Shown here: piece after piece, positions 47,310 through 57,126 of the stretch
How the letters are laid out: every line of letters starts with the position of its first letter
Numbering within the stretch: the stretch's first letter is position 1
Source of the DNA: Isoperla grammatica
Lineage: Eukaryota > Arthropoda > Insecta > Plecoptera > Perlodidae
Assembly: GCA_945910005.1 (NCBI GenBank)
Contig: OX246743.1
Coordinates: 15,896,695-15,960,694 of the forward strand
DNA length: 64,000 bases
Direction: 5' to 3'
The notes under the pieces: model-generated
Told to the model about the DNA's origin: nothing
What the model saw: the letters and a program-made list of their open reading frames with translations, nothing else
The model's database searches: none
Program-made: the position numbers and the translations under genes

Positions 47310-49046
47310 TCAGCCATAAATACTATGGAGTGCCGAAGGACAACCACTAATTGTCTCACCAGTAAATACATCCGGGAAGAGGTCAGCACCAAGAAGAAAA
47401 TCAATAGGCCCAGGAACATTAAATTGTGGATCAGCCAAACTCAAATGTTTGAACTGGGCGAAGTGAACTGGCGGTATGTGAACAACAGGCATGGCCGAAG
47501 TGATTGTGGGCAAAACAATAGCTTCCGTAGTAAACTTAGGGTGCTCGGAATCTCTAGGTTTTATTATACAACTGGTAACACCCTGAGCGGCTCGCTTAAC
47601 ACAATCAGACGTGATGAAGGACGATTGAGCTCCCGAATCAATAAGAACCCTAATCAATTGGTATGATCCAAAATTATCCTTGCAGTGAACAACGGCTGTA
47701 CTCAACAAGACAGGAGTAGTGGTTGCCAGAGATGAGAGGGCGTGGCACGACGTACTCGCTGGAGTCAAGGACGTACCTGACTCAACGCTTGGGGTTGATT
47801 CTGATTTAGACTCAGAGTGCCCTTGACTGCTGCTCGAATGTAGCAACGTGTGATGACGAGCGTTGCATTTGAAACATGAACTCTTAGAAGGACATTCGTT
47901 TATCATGTGTGTGTTTCTTAAACAATTAAAACACAACCGTAGAGACCGCACTTGATCGCGGCGTTGATTTGATTCAAGACGTAAAAGGTCAGGACACTTA
48001 TAGATAGAATGTTGTTGCGAACAACACGGACAACGATTTGTATTGGCTTGAACAGCCGCAACAAATGTCCGTCCTTGAATAGGCTTGTTTTCAGCTGGTG
48101 TCGTACGACAAGCAGGTTTCGATTTGATTGGGGCAGAATTTGAACGATTGTCAATAATGGATAATTCAAGGACCTTGGCATGACCTTGAATAAATGTAAT
48201 TAAATTATCATACGATGGTATGTCAGTCTGTTTTAATTGCATTTCGAACAACTTGCGTGTTGATCGATCCAAATTGCGCAGTGCTATGTACAACAACACA
48301 AAATCCCCTAAATCCGGTATATTCAAGTGACGTAGGGCAATAACACACTCTTGAAACGTTTGTAAAAATGTGTTAAGTCCCGATGTCGATTCAGAAGTTA
48401 ATGCTCGAAAATCAAATATTTCATCGAGGTATTTTGTAGCAAGAACTCTCTTGTTGTGATATTTGTCTATCAGAGCTTGCCAAACTATTACGTAGTTCGC
48501 CTCAGTAATTGGGACACTCGTAACAACAGTCGAAGCCAGGCCGTGTACTAATGTGATAAGGTATTGAAACTTCTCGACGTTTGACAATGACTCATTATCG
48601 TGAATAAGACAACGGTATGTATCGTAGAACGTAACCCAATTTTTATAACTTCCATCAAATTGCGGAATATTTATTTTAGGTAGCCGTGGACTAGGCCTGG
48701 AATTCCTATCTGTAACGACAGATGTGGTAGGTTTTATCGACGCGGCAAATATTTTTACCTCGTAATAAATATCGTCAAAAGATTCGAGAGCCTTCGAATC
48801 GACTTGCGCAGTCGAATCAAGAAGTAATTGAACGTCAATTATTTCAGATTGTATTCTAGAATATTCTTCTGCAATTTTCTCAATTTGTTCAAATCGTACA
48901 TTGAAAGCTGTAATCTTGGCTTGGTTTTCCGGTATTTCCTTGGTTAGATCGTAGAGTGTTTGCAGTTTCCTGAATTCTCGTTGTTTACGAACTTCGAGAC
49001 CGGTTAATTTATTTTCAAGTTTCGTTTTCGTTGCTTTGTCAGTCAT
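47310..49046 (-). CDS. gag: BEL/Pao gag-protease, ending at TGA in frame with pol
   Basis: 578 codons. The N-terminal coiled-coil-like region (1-110) is followed by a DUF1759 gag domain beginning LPKINIPQFDGSYKNWVTFY (~130-300) and Cys/His clusters CPCCSQQHSIYKC, CFNCLRNTHMINEC and CFKCNARHHTLLH (~340-400). An aspartic protease follows with VLIDSGAQSSFIT (~465) and FLLGADLF near the end. The stop TGA (plus 47310-47312) is followed, in the same frame and without other stops, by 32 codons to the first Met of pol. In BEL elements gag and pol are normally one frame. Confidence 0.93.
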   Translation of the reverse strand: MTDKATKTKLENKLTGLEVRKQREFRKLQTLYDLTKEIPENQAKITAFNVRFEQIEKIAEEYSRIQSEIIDVQLLLDSTAQVDSKALESFDDIYYEVKIFAASIKPTTSVVTDRNSRPSPRLPKINIPQFDGSYKNWVTFYDTYRCLIHDNESLSNVEKFQYLITLVHGLASTVVTSVPITEANYVIVWQALIDKYHNKRVLATKYLDEIFDFRALTSESTSGLNTFLQTFQECVIALRHLNIPDLGDFVLLYIALRNLDRSTRKLFEMQLKQTDIPSYDNLITFIQGHAKVLELSIIDNRSNSAPIKSKPACRTTPAENKPIQGRTFVAAVQANTNRCPCCSQQHSIYKCPDLLRLESNQRRDQVRSLRLCFNCLRNTHMINECPSKSSCFKCNARHHTLLHSSSSQGHSESKSESTPSVESGTSLTPASTSCHALSSLATTTPVLLSTAVVHCKDNFGSYQLIRVLIDSGAQSSFITSDCVKRAAQGVTSCIIKPRDSEHPKFTTEAIVLPTITSAMPVVHIPPVHFAQFKHLSLADPQFNVPGPIDFLLGADLFPDVFTGETISGCPSALHSIYG

Positions 49047-49125
49047 CGTTGAAAACGAACGAACTCAAATGAGCGGAACAAAAATCGAAATTGAGAACTA
49101 ACAAACCCCTATCCTACCGTACCAA

Positions 49126-49143
49126 ATCCGGCCCGGAGGACCA
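49126..49143 (-). other. Primer-binding site candidate (tRNA-Tyr-like)
   Basis: Four bases inside the 5' LTR, minus strand TGGTCCTCCGGGCCGGAT. The complement ends in CCGGAGGACCA. The TCCGGC..CG.AGGACCA pattern resembles a tRNA-Tyr 3' end; the tRNA identity is inferred from memory. Confidence 0.55.
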
Positions 49144-49147
49144 ATTA

Positions 49148-49475
49148 TGTTTAGCACGGAAACACAAACTATAAAATCGCCGGGCGGTAGACAATAGGAT
49201 GAAGGGGGGAATGTGGGGAAAGCCGGGGAACATGTTAGGGAAGCCGCACTAACCTTTAAGACTCCATGGAGACGTCCACGACGACCGGCTATGGTTCCAC
49301 CACACTGGAATTGACAGTTGTTCACTTCTCCACGGTCCGCAAGCAACTGTAGTGAGCGCTTGTTCAACAATAATATGTTTTGCTGATAACGCTCGTGACG
49401 TGAAATGTATGACGTATAAGAGTGCGGCAGAGGGATGGGATGGAGGGAAAATTCAAACAACACTAATACTAAACA
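49148..49475 (-). repeat. 5' LTR of the BEL element
   Basis: 328 bp, matching the 3' LTR by eye. Promoter elements are not assigned. Confidence 0.95.
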
Positions 49476-49480
49476 CTTAG

Positions 49481-50285
49481 AGTAGATAGTATATATAGTT
49501 TTGCCAGTGTATGACCTCCCATATTAACCACATTGTGGAAGATGATGGAAGCAGGTTTGAGTACTTGAATAGATTGTCTTCGCATTTTGACTCAATATAC
49601 AACACGGTTTTAGTTGATGCACCCACCAGGGGTGTCAAAATGTGGCATCTCAAATGTATATACATAAATATTAATTGCGTTTCTTGAGCGTTTATGTAAG
49701 TATGTTTGTTATTTTGTGACTTTTGACTGTTCCACCAACTAAGTGACATGCATTTGTATTATAAAAGCTGCACAATCCTTAAATAAACGTGTTTCTTTTT
49801 TAACGACGTTAATTAATGAAAAAAAAAATTAAATTAAAAATTAAAACAATAACCTAAAATGGATATTATTCTATGGAAATCACATATTACAAACAATGTT
49901 AATACACTAACATATATTTCAAAGCTACAAAGATAAAAAATGGAAACTTCTCACCTTTATTAGCTAATGGTGCAAAAAATAGCGATCGAAGATGTATTTT
50001 GACGTTTAAAGCGTGATTACCCCTGAAAATGTATCATTGACATGTATAATAAATAACTAATTCGTAATGTACTCATCAAGACCTTTCATTAGAGTGGTCG
50101 CAAACGACATTTGTGACTAAAGAATTTCATGATGTCCAAAAAGACACAGGGTGATATCTCCGAAGATAATGGCCAATTAAGTCTCAAACAATTTTTATAA
50201 ATAAGACAATAATATACATAGCTATAACCTCACGTAAAACTAACTACTTTGTTACTACAAGACTCACAATTAATATTTGTACTAT
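49481..50285. repeat. Remainder of the ~320-bp repeat and AT-rich spacer of the TIR element
   Basis: 49481-49660 continues the repeat unit cut by BEL (GATGCACCCACCAGGGGTGT). 49661-50285 is AT-rich without recognisable content. Confidence 0.6.
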
Positions 50286-50445
50286 TTAGACCAAAATCTT
50301 TGGACACCCCTGGTTGGCTGTTCCACCAAAGTTGTGTTGGCTAACAAGTGAAAATCAAAATGTAATATTAAGAGGTATACAAAACCACTTTCAAACCTTC
50401 CGCACCGGGGGGGGGGAGGGTTTCTATTAGCTGGCCCATGGTCTA

Positions 50446-51071
50446 CTCCGACCCTCCTGCCCATGTCTGCCATTACTATTCCCTGTTAGTGCATTTGCAC
50501 TGCGCTTGCTTGTCTGACTAAACTGACGCGCTTTTACTTGCTGATAGCTCGGGAAGCCCCTCCAATTTGAGGTATGGCTGCCTCTGCAATTTGCGCAAAC
50601 CGGGTTGTCCTCTCTGCGTTTCTTGCATTCAACTGTGGCATGACCATCCCCGCATTTTACGCACTTGTAACTGTTAGTGCAGAATTTCGCTACGTGCCCA
50701 AACTTCTGACAGCGATAGTATTGAGGGGGGCCTCCGGGCGCTACAAACTTATCAAAGGTTACTAGTGAGAAGCAGAGTCTGCTAATGTCTTTGAGCTTCT
50801 TCACTTCGGAGGGGTCAACCTTAACTAAAAACAGTGGCAGCAGGGGCTTGGGGTCTCTTTGACTCCGCATCTGGGATACCACAGGATCATTGACTCCCTG
50901 AGCCACGAGCTCCTCAGTAACCCATTCTACACTGGTAGTTTTATCAATACCTCGAATGACTAGTTTGCTAGCCCTTTCTCTAATTGGGGTAAAAGTGTGA
51001 TACTCATCCTTGGCAGTATCAAGAAATCTAATCATAGCTCTAAACATTGATGCTAGTCTTAAGAGCTTCAC
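50446..51071 (-). pseudogene. LINE ORF1, N-terminal part with zinc knuckles
   Basis: Minus frame: EYHTFTPIRERASKLVIRGI, an RRM-like region (LFLVKVDPSEVKKLKDISRL), PPQYYRCQKFGHVAKFC, YKCVKCGDGHATVEC and NPVCANCRGSHTSNWRG. Three CCHC-type knuckles after an RRM-like domain is the standard Jockey-group ORF1 layout. The N-terminus is cut at the inversion junction (about 51064-51071). The genuine frame leaves at 50446 into the inserted TIR element. Confidence 0.85.
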
Positions 51072-52979
51072 TGGCCAGTTGATCGGAGCGCTTCAAGCTA
51101 GCACCCCTTCTCTCAAGCAGCCTAGTGATAAGTCCCAGTTTGACCTGCCGCCTAGAATAGCCAATCTATACAGGCAAAAAACAGAGTAAGACGTGTGTGG
51201 CAGAGGCTACGCACCCCCTGCATCAAGGCCCTGCTTAATAGCATGGAGAGGGATGTGAAACGCCAGATCTCCGAACATAGAAATGCTCAGTGGAAAGCCA
51301 AGCTGGAGGGGCTTGCTGCAAGCGATCTATCCCTATGGGACATGACACGTAAAATGACTCGGTCAGCGAGGACAAACCCCCCCCCTGCACGGCAGGAATG
51401 GGATGGCATATAGTGATGCGAATAAAGCAGCTGCTATGGCTGAGACACTTGAGAGTGCTTTTACCCCTAATGATGAACCCTCCTCGATAAGACACATTGA
51501 GAGGATAGAGGGAAGACTAAATGAGCAGCCAGAGAGAGTGGGCGTTCCGGCCGATGCCATTGTGGCCCCGTCAGAGGTGCTCAAATTGCTGTATACACTG
51601 AAAAACAGGAAAGCCCCAGGCTTTGACGGCATTCCCAATGCAGCACTTAAAAATCTGCCCAAGCTCGCCATTACCCTGCTAACAAATATTTTTAATGCCA
51701 TGACTAGGCTGGGCTACTTTTCGGTAACCATGAAGTCCTCCAAAGTTGTCATGTTCCCAAAGTCCGGCAAAGACCCAGCCTTCCCGCAAAACTACCGCCC
51801 AATTAGCCTCCTGACTGGCCTGTCTAAGCTCTATGAAAAGGTTATTCTCTCCAGGATGCTTAAAGCATGTTGACGAGGCAAAAATACTGATTAACGAACA
51901 ATTTGGCTTCCGGAGGAAACACTCAACTGTGCAACAAGCGGTGCGTGTTTCGGAACACATAATAGATGGTTTCAATTCCAAACGGGTGACGGCGGCTGTA
52001 TTTCTTGACATTGCCTAAGCGTTTGACAAAGTCTGGCATGACGGCCTTATTTCTAAACTCATTGACCTTAAATTTCCTGACTACTTGATCCATCTACTAA
52101 AGTCTTATCTTAGGTACTGACCGTACCTTCAAAGTGGCTCATGGCCGGGTGTTGTCCGACTTAAAGCCTTTTGAAGCAGGTGTCCCGCAAGGGTCCATAC
52201 TGGGCCCGCTGCTCTCCTGCCTATTTATTAATGACATACCCCGAAAGGCTGGTGTTATGTACGCCCTGTATGCAGACGATACAGCGTTGGTGGTACGCTC
52301 CTGGCGAGCTTCGCTTGCATTTAGCAAAATTCAGGAAGCCTTATATGAGCTGGAATCTTGCTTTACTGATTGGAGAGTGAAAGTTAACATTAGTAAAAGT
52401 GTGGCGGTCTTATTTACTAGACTTAAGAAGAAAAAGGTGATTGAACATGAAGATGTGGAGTTCTTCGATAAGGTCGTAGCTGTCAGTAAGGAAGCCAAAT
52501 ACTTGGGCGTTATATTTGATAGCAAATTGACATGGGCGGCGCATATTAAGTATGCGGGCGACAAAGCTAAAGGTAGGATGGCACAGTTGCACCCATTAAT
52601 TAAATTCAGGAGTGGGGTGAGCATTGAAAATGCGTGCTTAACCTACCACATGCTAGTCAAGCCCATCCTAACGTATGCGGCTCCAGTCTGGGCAGCAGCG
52701 TCCGCTACAAGTATTAAGAAACTACAAGTTATACAAAATAGAGCTTTGAGGATGGCCACGAATTCTCCGTGGTATATTACAAATAAACTTATTCACAAGG
52801 GCACAAGGACTAAAACGATGAAAGAAGTTCTGCTACTGCAGGCGAAAAACTTCTTCGTGCAAACCAAGGACCACCCCAACGAGCTCGTAGCTAGTATTGG
52901 GTCTAGTCAAGGTATTTATAAGCAAAAGTATAGGCTTCCAATAGAGGCTTTGGCCTTGTTGGAAGACGAAGCAAATTAA
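51064..52979 (+). pseudogene. LINE reverse transcriptase region (three frameshifts, one stop)
   Basis: Starts inside the linker (FTGQLIGALQASTPS), then NRVRRVWQRLRTP, YSDANKAAAMAETLESAF, NRKAPGFDGIPNAALK, NYRPISLLTGLSKLYEKVI, NEQFGFRRKHST, FLDIA, GVPQGSILGPLL, the catalytic LYADDTAL, KYLGVIFDSKLTW and PILTYAAPVWAAA, to a stop at 52977-52979. Breaks: frameshifts near 51405, 51868 and 52115, and TAA at 52016-52018 in the FLDxxxAFD block. It lies in opposite orientation to ORF1 and the endonuclease of the same element family. Confidence 0.85.
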
Positions 52980-53029
52980 AAGTAGTTTTATGCCAATGAC
53001 AAGCTGTAATCCGGCACTTCTGGCTAATT

Positions 53030-53355
53030 AGTTTTTACCTGAACGGCTAGCTTTCTGTCAGCGGTCAGCTTCACCTTTTATTATTACTGTTTTGTTGGGC
53101 GAACTGCTCCATCAGTTTTCTGGTATTCATTGCTTTTGTTGTACCAATTTTCGACTAGCTGTTCTGCCAGCTTAGTTAGTATTATAAACGTGCTTGTATT
53201 GTTGTACCAATGTTTGACCAGCTGATTCTATCAGCTTAATTATTGATATGTGTGCTTTACTGTTGTACCAATGTGTGACTAGCTGTTCAGTCAGCTTTAT
53301 TGTTATTGATGCGAAAATGTTTTTGACTAGCTGTTCTGTCAGCTTAACTTGTTGT
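53030..53355 (+). repeat. Short tandem repeats in the LINE 3' UTR
   Basis: About five diverged ~60-bp units with TTGTACCAATxTxTGACTAG followed by CTGTTCxGTCAGCTTA. They directly follow the RT stop. Confidence 0.75.
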
Positions 53356-54164
53356 GTCGAGTGATCACAGGTCACGTACCTGATTTCTTGGTAGCGCTTC
53401 TAGTGACAGGTTAGTTTTCAATGCATCCAGCTTGCTGGGTTAGGTTTTGCGGTTTTGCGACGCAGAGGATGGTTCTGCCCTTTCATCTAGTAATTAGTGA
53501 AGTGATGAATGTCCAAGTCATGTCAGCGTTGGGACGTATGTTAGACAGATTAAATTGCAAGTAAACAGCCATGTCAACAATGTCAGTTTTTAGTATTAAA
53601 TCAGATTAGCCTACAGAGAGTAATCCACTCGGCATGGGCGTTGAATGGAGGTGCCACGGCACTCTCCGGTCCTATGAGATGACGAGCAAGAGCACAGTTC
53701 TTCGACACACCTCGTCTAGTACAGACGCTCCAGCACGCGCGAAGCCGTCCCCGCTTCAAACTGTGTAGGCCTCTGGTGGTCCGCGGCAACACGCTAACCC
53801 CGTCAGATTAGCCGCTGCCCCGAGGAGTACGGTGCGACCGAAGAACCCGAGCCAGAAGAAGCAAGCCCGCACTCGTAACAGTGTTAGGACTAAACCTTCG
53901 GCTCGCGGCCGTAGAGAGCGCATATAGGGACTTAGAATCTTTTTGGTGAGATAGCTAACAGCTCAAATATTGCTGCGTTTGCCAACTATATAAAGTCAGT
54001 GTTAAACATTTTCATCTCGAGTTGGAGATTGAAAATATTCTTAAGTTCTCTGATACAAGTGTTTGTATTTTTATTAAAAGTTCATTACCTTTCAATTTTC
54101 AAAGTGTTAATTTCTTATCCGGTTTTCCAACATCAGTTTTTTTCGCTCTCTAAATTCAACACCG
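53356..54164. other. Unassigned; possible remaining 3' UTR and unknown sequence
   Basis: No domain recognised. A basic frame near 53830-53920 (RPKNPSQKKQARTRNSV) has no identifiable homology by eye. Confidence 0.35.
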
Positions 54165-54930
54165 CACTTACACACTCTTCCCAAGGGGCGCCGAATAATT
54201 GCCAGTCGCAAGACAGCCACAAGCATTCCACCCCAAGGGTAGCACTACCTACACTCCCGGAGGGAAGCCGAATAGTTGCCAGTCGCAAGACCGCCGCAAG
54301 TATTCCATCCTGAGGGGAACAAACACACACTCTTCCCAAAGGGCGCTGAATAATTGCCAGTCGCAAGACAGCCACAAGCATTCCACCCCAAGGGTAGCAC
54401 TACCTACACTCCCGGAGGGAAGCCGAATAGTTGCCAGTCGCAAGACCGCCGCAAGTATTCCATCCTGAGGGGAACAAACACACACTCTTCCCAAAGGGCG
54501 CTGAATAATTGCCAGTCGCAAGACAGCCGCAAGCATTCCACCCCAAGGGTAGCATTACCTATACACTCCCGGAGGGAAGCCGAATAGTTGCCAGTCGCAA
54601 GACCGCCGCAAGTATTCCATCCTGAGGGGAACAAACACACACTCTTCCCAAAGGGCGCTGAATAATTGCCAGTCGCAAGACAGCCACAAGCATTCCACCC
54701 CAAGGGTAGCATTATCTATACACTCCCGGAGGGAAGCCGAATAGTTGCCAGTCGCAAGACCGCCGCAAGTATTCCATCCTGAGGGGAACAAACACACACT
54801 CTTCCCAAGGGGCGCCGAATAATTGCCAGTCGCAAGAGAGCCACAAGCATTCCACCCCAAGGGTAGCACTACCTACACTCCCGGACGGAAGCCGAATAGT
54901 TGCCAGTCGCAAGACCGCCGCAAGTATTCC
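54165..54930. repeat. ~157-bp tandem repeat, about 4.9 copies, with internal dimer
   Basis: Units start ACACACTCTTCCCAA near 54169, 54325, 54480, 54637 and 54794. Each unit has two half-repeats sharing TTGCCAGTCGCAAGACMGCC and GCAAGYATTCCA. Open frames are by-products. Confidence 0.93.
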
Positions 54931-55052
54931 ATGGCCTATGGTGTTGTGAATACTGGAGTGAATTGAGTATTATCATAATCATGTGTGTGAACGCCTCTGT
55001 TATTCCTTAAACCAAAAATCTTTAGACAAAATTCTTAAACATGTGTGTTTAA

Positions 55053-55457
55053 GGCCATATCACATTAGGTTCCGAACTGACAATTGCAATCGTAGATTCG
55101 AGCTTACGATTGGCGGCGCATGCGCAGTAGCTCAGTTCAGTCAGTCTACGGTTGCAATCTTTTTATAGACGGAGCTCTAAAATAAGATTGGGAATCGTAG
55201 ATCCGAGTCACGTGAACCAATCAGGAAGGAGAACGGTTAAATACGTATTGAGCTTTGTCACAACATAACCTCAAGCAACAACTATTTTAATGGAAACAAA
55301 GAGCCAATAACTTTAATTATATATTTGTTTGTGATTAAGGCTTGTCTTTTTAGTTATTATTGTTGAATTTATTTCCTAGTTGAACGATTTTAGGATTGTC
55401 AGCTGGTCAAGTGTGATTGGATAATAGGGAACTTGCACTTAACTTTCTAATGTGATT
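55053..55457. mobile_element. MITE with TTTAA flanks (GGCCATATCACATTAG end)
   Basis: The left end GGCCATATCACATTAGGTTCC is mirrored by ...GAACTTGCAC...TTTCTAATGTGATT at the right. TTTAA lies at 55048-55052 and 55458-55462. Relatives: an end at about 59092-59124 and a partial copy at 63874-64000. Confidence 0.55.
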
Positions 55458-55681
55458 TTTAAAATCTGTACACGATATTAACTGATATTATGTCTTTACA
55501 ATTTAAAAATCGAGTCATTCTACCCCTCAAAATAATAGTTTTAGTTGCGTTCACTCTTTTGGCGCGAAAAAACGGCCGCCGCCATGATGAATCGCTAGTG
55601 ACGTTACATGATAGTAGTCTGCCGGTGTCGCGCAGTCGACTGCACGCGTTCGCCCACACCGCTCATCGAACATTGTGCACT

Positions 55682-55819
55682 ATGGAGACTAAAACATCTT
55701 CTGGCGCTTATAAGTGGTGCATAGTACCCATGTGTACTAACACAAGTGTAAAGACTCCAGAGAAGATTATTATTGTGTATTTATCGACAACGGGGACGAA
55801 CCCCACAAGTGTGATATAA
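55682..55819 (+). pseudogene. N-terminal piece of a THAP-like zinc finger
   Basis: METKTSSGAYKWCIVPMCTN followed by TSVKTPEKIIIVYLS, then a stop. KWCxVPxCxNTSxKTPEKxF is the start of a THAP-like C2CH finger in many invertebrate proteins (CxxxxC pair); the CSEHF half is absent. It may be a first exon or a fragment. Confidence 0.55.
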
Positions 55820-55921
55820 TATATACCTACTAGACTACAGAACATGATAGAAAGAAAACAGTCATTGAACAAAATAAGATACAAAAACACATAGTAAATA
55901 AAACGTGGACAAGTGAGTAAA

Positions 55922-56030
55922 TGTGTGTGTGCGTGTGCGTGTGCGTGTGCGTGTGCGTGTGCGTGTTCTGAGTGTATGCGTGAGAGTGTGTGTGTGCGTG
56001 TGCATGTGCGTGTGCGTGTGTTGTGAGTGT
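55922..56030 (+). repeat. (GTGTGC)n microsatellite
   Basis: GTGCGT-type hexamers at 55922-55968 and 55985-56020. Confidence 0.9.
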
Positions 56031-56060
56031 ATGTGTGAGCGTGAAGAATTGTTTGTGGGT

Positions 56061-56423
56061 TTACACGTTGAGCAACCCTGTTTGCAAGTTATACATCTTA
56101 AAAATTATGTTTTTAAAAGCACTTAGTTCTAAATGGTGGATGTCAATGTCATCTTGCTTCTTGACTGCAGCGTTATAAGTGCACATAAGCCTATTTAAAC
56201 ATGAGTATTTATAAACATCTATTCTACACTTAGGAGTCAGGAACACGTCACGATTCCGGGTATTTTTGTTGGGTACACGGAAATTAAAATCACTGATTAC
56301 ATTTATATCTACCATACCACGTAAGATTTTGAACAAGTATATCAGGTCTGTGATTGTTCGCCTATCTTCCAACGTATTGATGTTGTTTTCACGGTTTGTT
56401 TTCCAAAAAACAATAAACGACAA
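56061..56423 (-). pseudogene. C-terminal fragment of a CR1-like LINE ORF2
   Basis: Minus frame: TLEDRRTITDLIYLFKILRG, DFNFRVPNKNTRNRDVFLTP, YSCLNRLMCTYN and DIDIHHLELSAFKNI. LxxRRxxxDLxxLyKIlxG...vP...TRnrxxF...R...sxxxRlxxxYN...D is the C-terminal domain of CR1/L2-type ORF2. No RT is attached. Confidence 0.7.
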
Positions 56424-57126
56424 AGACAGTGGTTGGAAGCAGCGAGACGAGATGTCAGTAAGAACCCTATATCAATGACATCGATGTTGTTTTGCTGCCA
56501 AGATCATTTCAATGTGTTTTATTTTAGATTAGATAATGAACTCAGTCTAGGGATTGGAAGGATAAACGTTTAAGCGTGTAGTGGTGGGTTAGAGGTTATT
56601 AAATTTGTCACAGGGTTAGCAACTGTAATCACAGTATAATGTGCTGTAATTCAAGTTTTAAATAAATAAAGAGGAATATAATAAAAATTGTGATTTAACA
56701 TCTGCTTGATCCATAAACTAAGTATTGTTTACATTCACAATGTTTTGGGGGGGCATCTGTAGGGAGGGGGGAGGGGGAAGTGTCCATGACCCTCATTCAT
56801 CCAAGCTCTCGACTATCAACAAGACTTCAAGTGTCTTCTTTGCAGCTGTGAGGGAGTACAAGGTCAAGGGATCATTTAAGAAGTGTTGGGACTACTAAAC
56901 CAGCTCGATATCGTCACGAAATCTCCCTTTCAAAATGCCACTCAATACGACATGGAATTTCGGGGGGGGGGGGGGGGGGGGGGGGGGGGCGTATTACTAT
57001 GTACATATTTTACATATTATTTAGTATTACAAAATCAATCATGATGGGATTTGGTTTGGACTTCGGAGATAAATAATTAACAAATCGGAATAATGACGAC
57101 AAAATTAATGTATGTATTGTAAGTAA
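56424..57126. other. No gene; poly-G run of ~28
   Basis: Contains an uninterrupted G tract at 56962-56989. No recognised coding sequence. Confidence 0.5.

Larger units (their letters stand above)
43454..49475 (-). mobile_element. BEL/Pao LTR retrotransposon, TSD CTTAG
   Basis: Two 328-bp LTRs (43454-43781 and 49148-49475) that read identical by eye, TGTTTAG...CTAAACA ends, and the 5-bp duplication CTTAG at 43449-43453 and 49476-49480. The coding strand is minus: a PBS next to the right LTR, then gag-protease, pol, and a G-rich polypurine tract next to the left LTR. The domain order gag (DUF1759), zinc knuckles, aspartic protease, RT, RNase H, integrase defines BEL/Pao. Identical LTRs imply a recent insertion. 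Confidence 0.95.
42150..50445. mobile_element. TIR element built of ~320-bp repeats, TSD CTC, host of the BEL insertion
   Basis: The left end TAGACCTTGGGCCAGCTATA and the right end (reverse complement TAGACCATGGGCCAGCTAAT) start long imperfect TIRs that stay similar for at least ~130 bp (CCGGTGCGGAAGG, TTGTTAGCCAACA, CCAGGGGTGTCCAAA). CTC occurs at 42147-42149 and 50446-50448. Inside the left part are tandem ~320-340-bp units beginning near 42207, 42527, 42849 and 43192, plus one interrupted by the BEL element and resumed at 49481. Without BEL it is about 2.27 kb. No transposase is seen. The superfamily is unclear (3-bp TSD without TWA). Confidence 0.75.
41190..53560. mobile_element. Jockey-like LINE with 5' inversion, later split by a TIR element and BEL
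   Basis: Minus-strand pieces (ORF1 51071-50446 and 42149-41660; endonuclease 41654-41190) abut a plus-strand piece (pre-RT and RT 51064-52979, then 3' UTR). The order and orientation, inverted 5' part left of a forward 3' part with the ORF1 N-side at the junction, is what twin priming produces. The missing stretch is the C-terminal part of the endonuclease and linker. ORF1 is interrupted by the element at 42150-50445. The exact 3' end and TSD are not identified. Confidence 0.72.

Noticed and set aside
47310..47312. Selenocysteine recoding of the BEL TGA
   Set aside because: No reason to expect selenocysteine there and no SECIS-like element was recognised; a nonsense change or readthrough is simpler.
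54133..54912. Several ~100-codon frames on both strands
   Set aside because: Products of the 157-bp tandem repeat.
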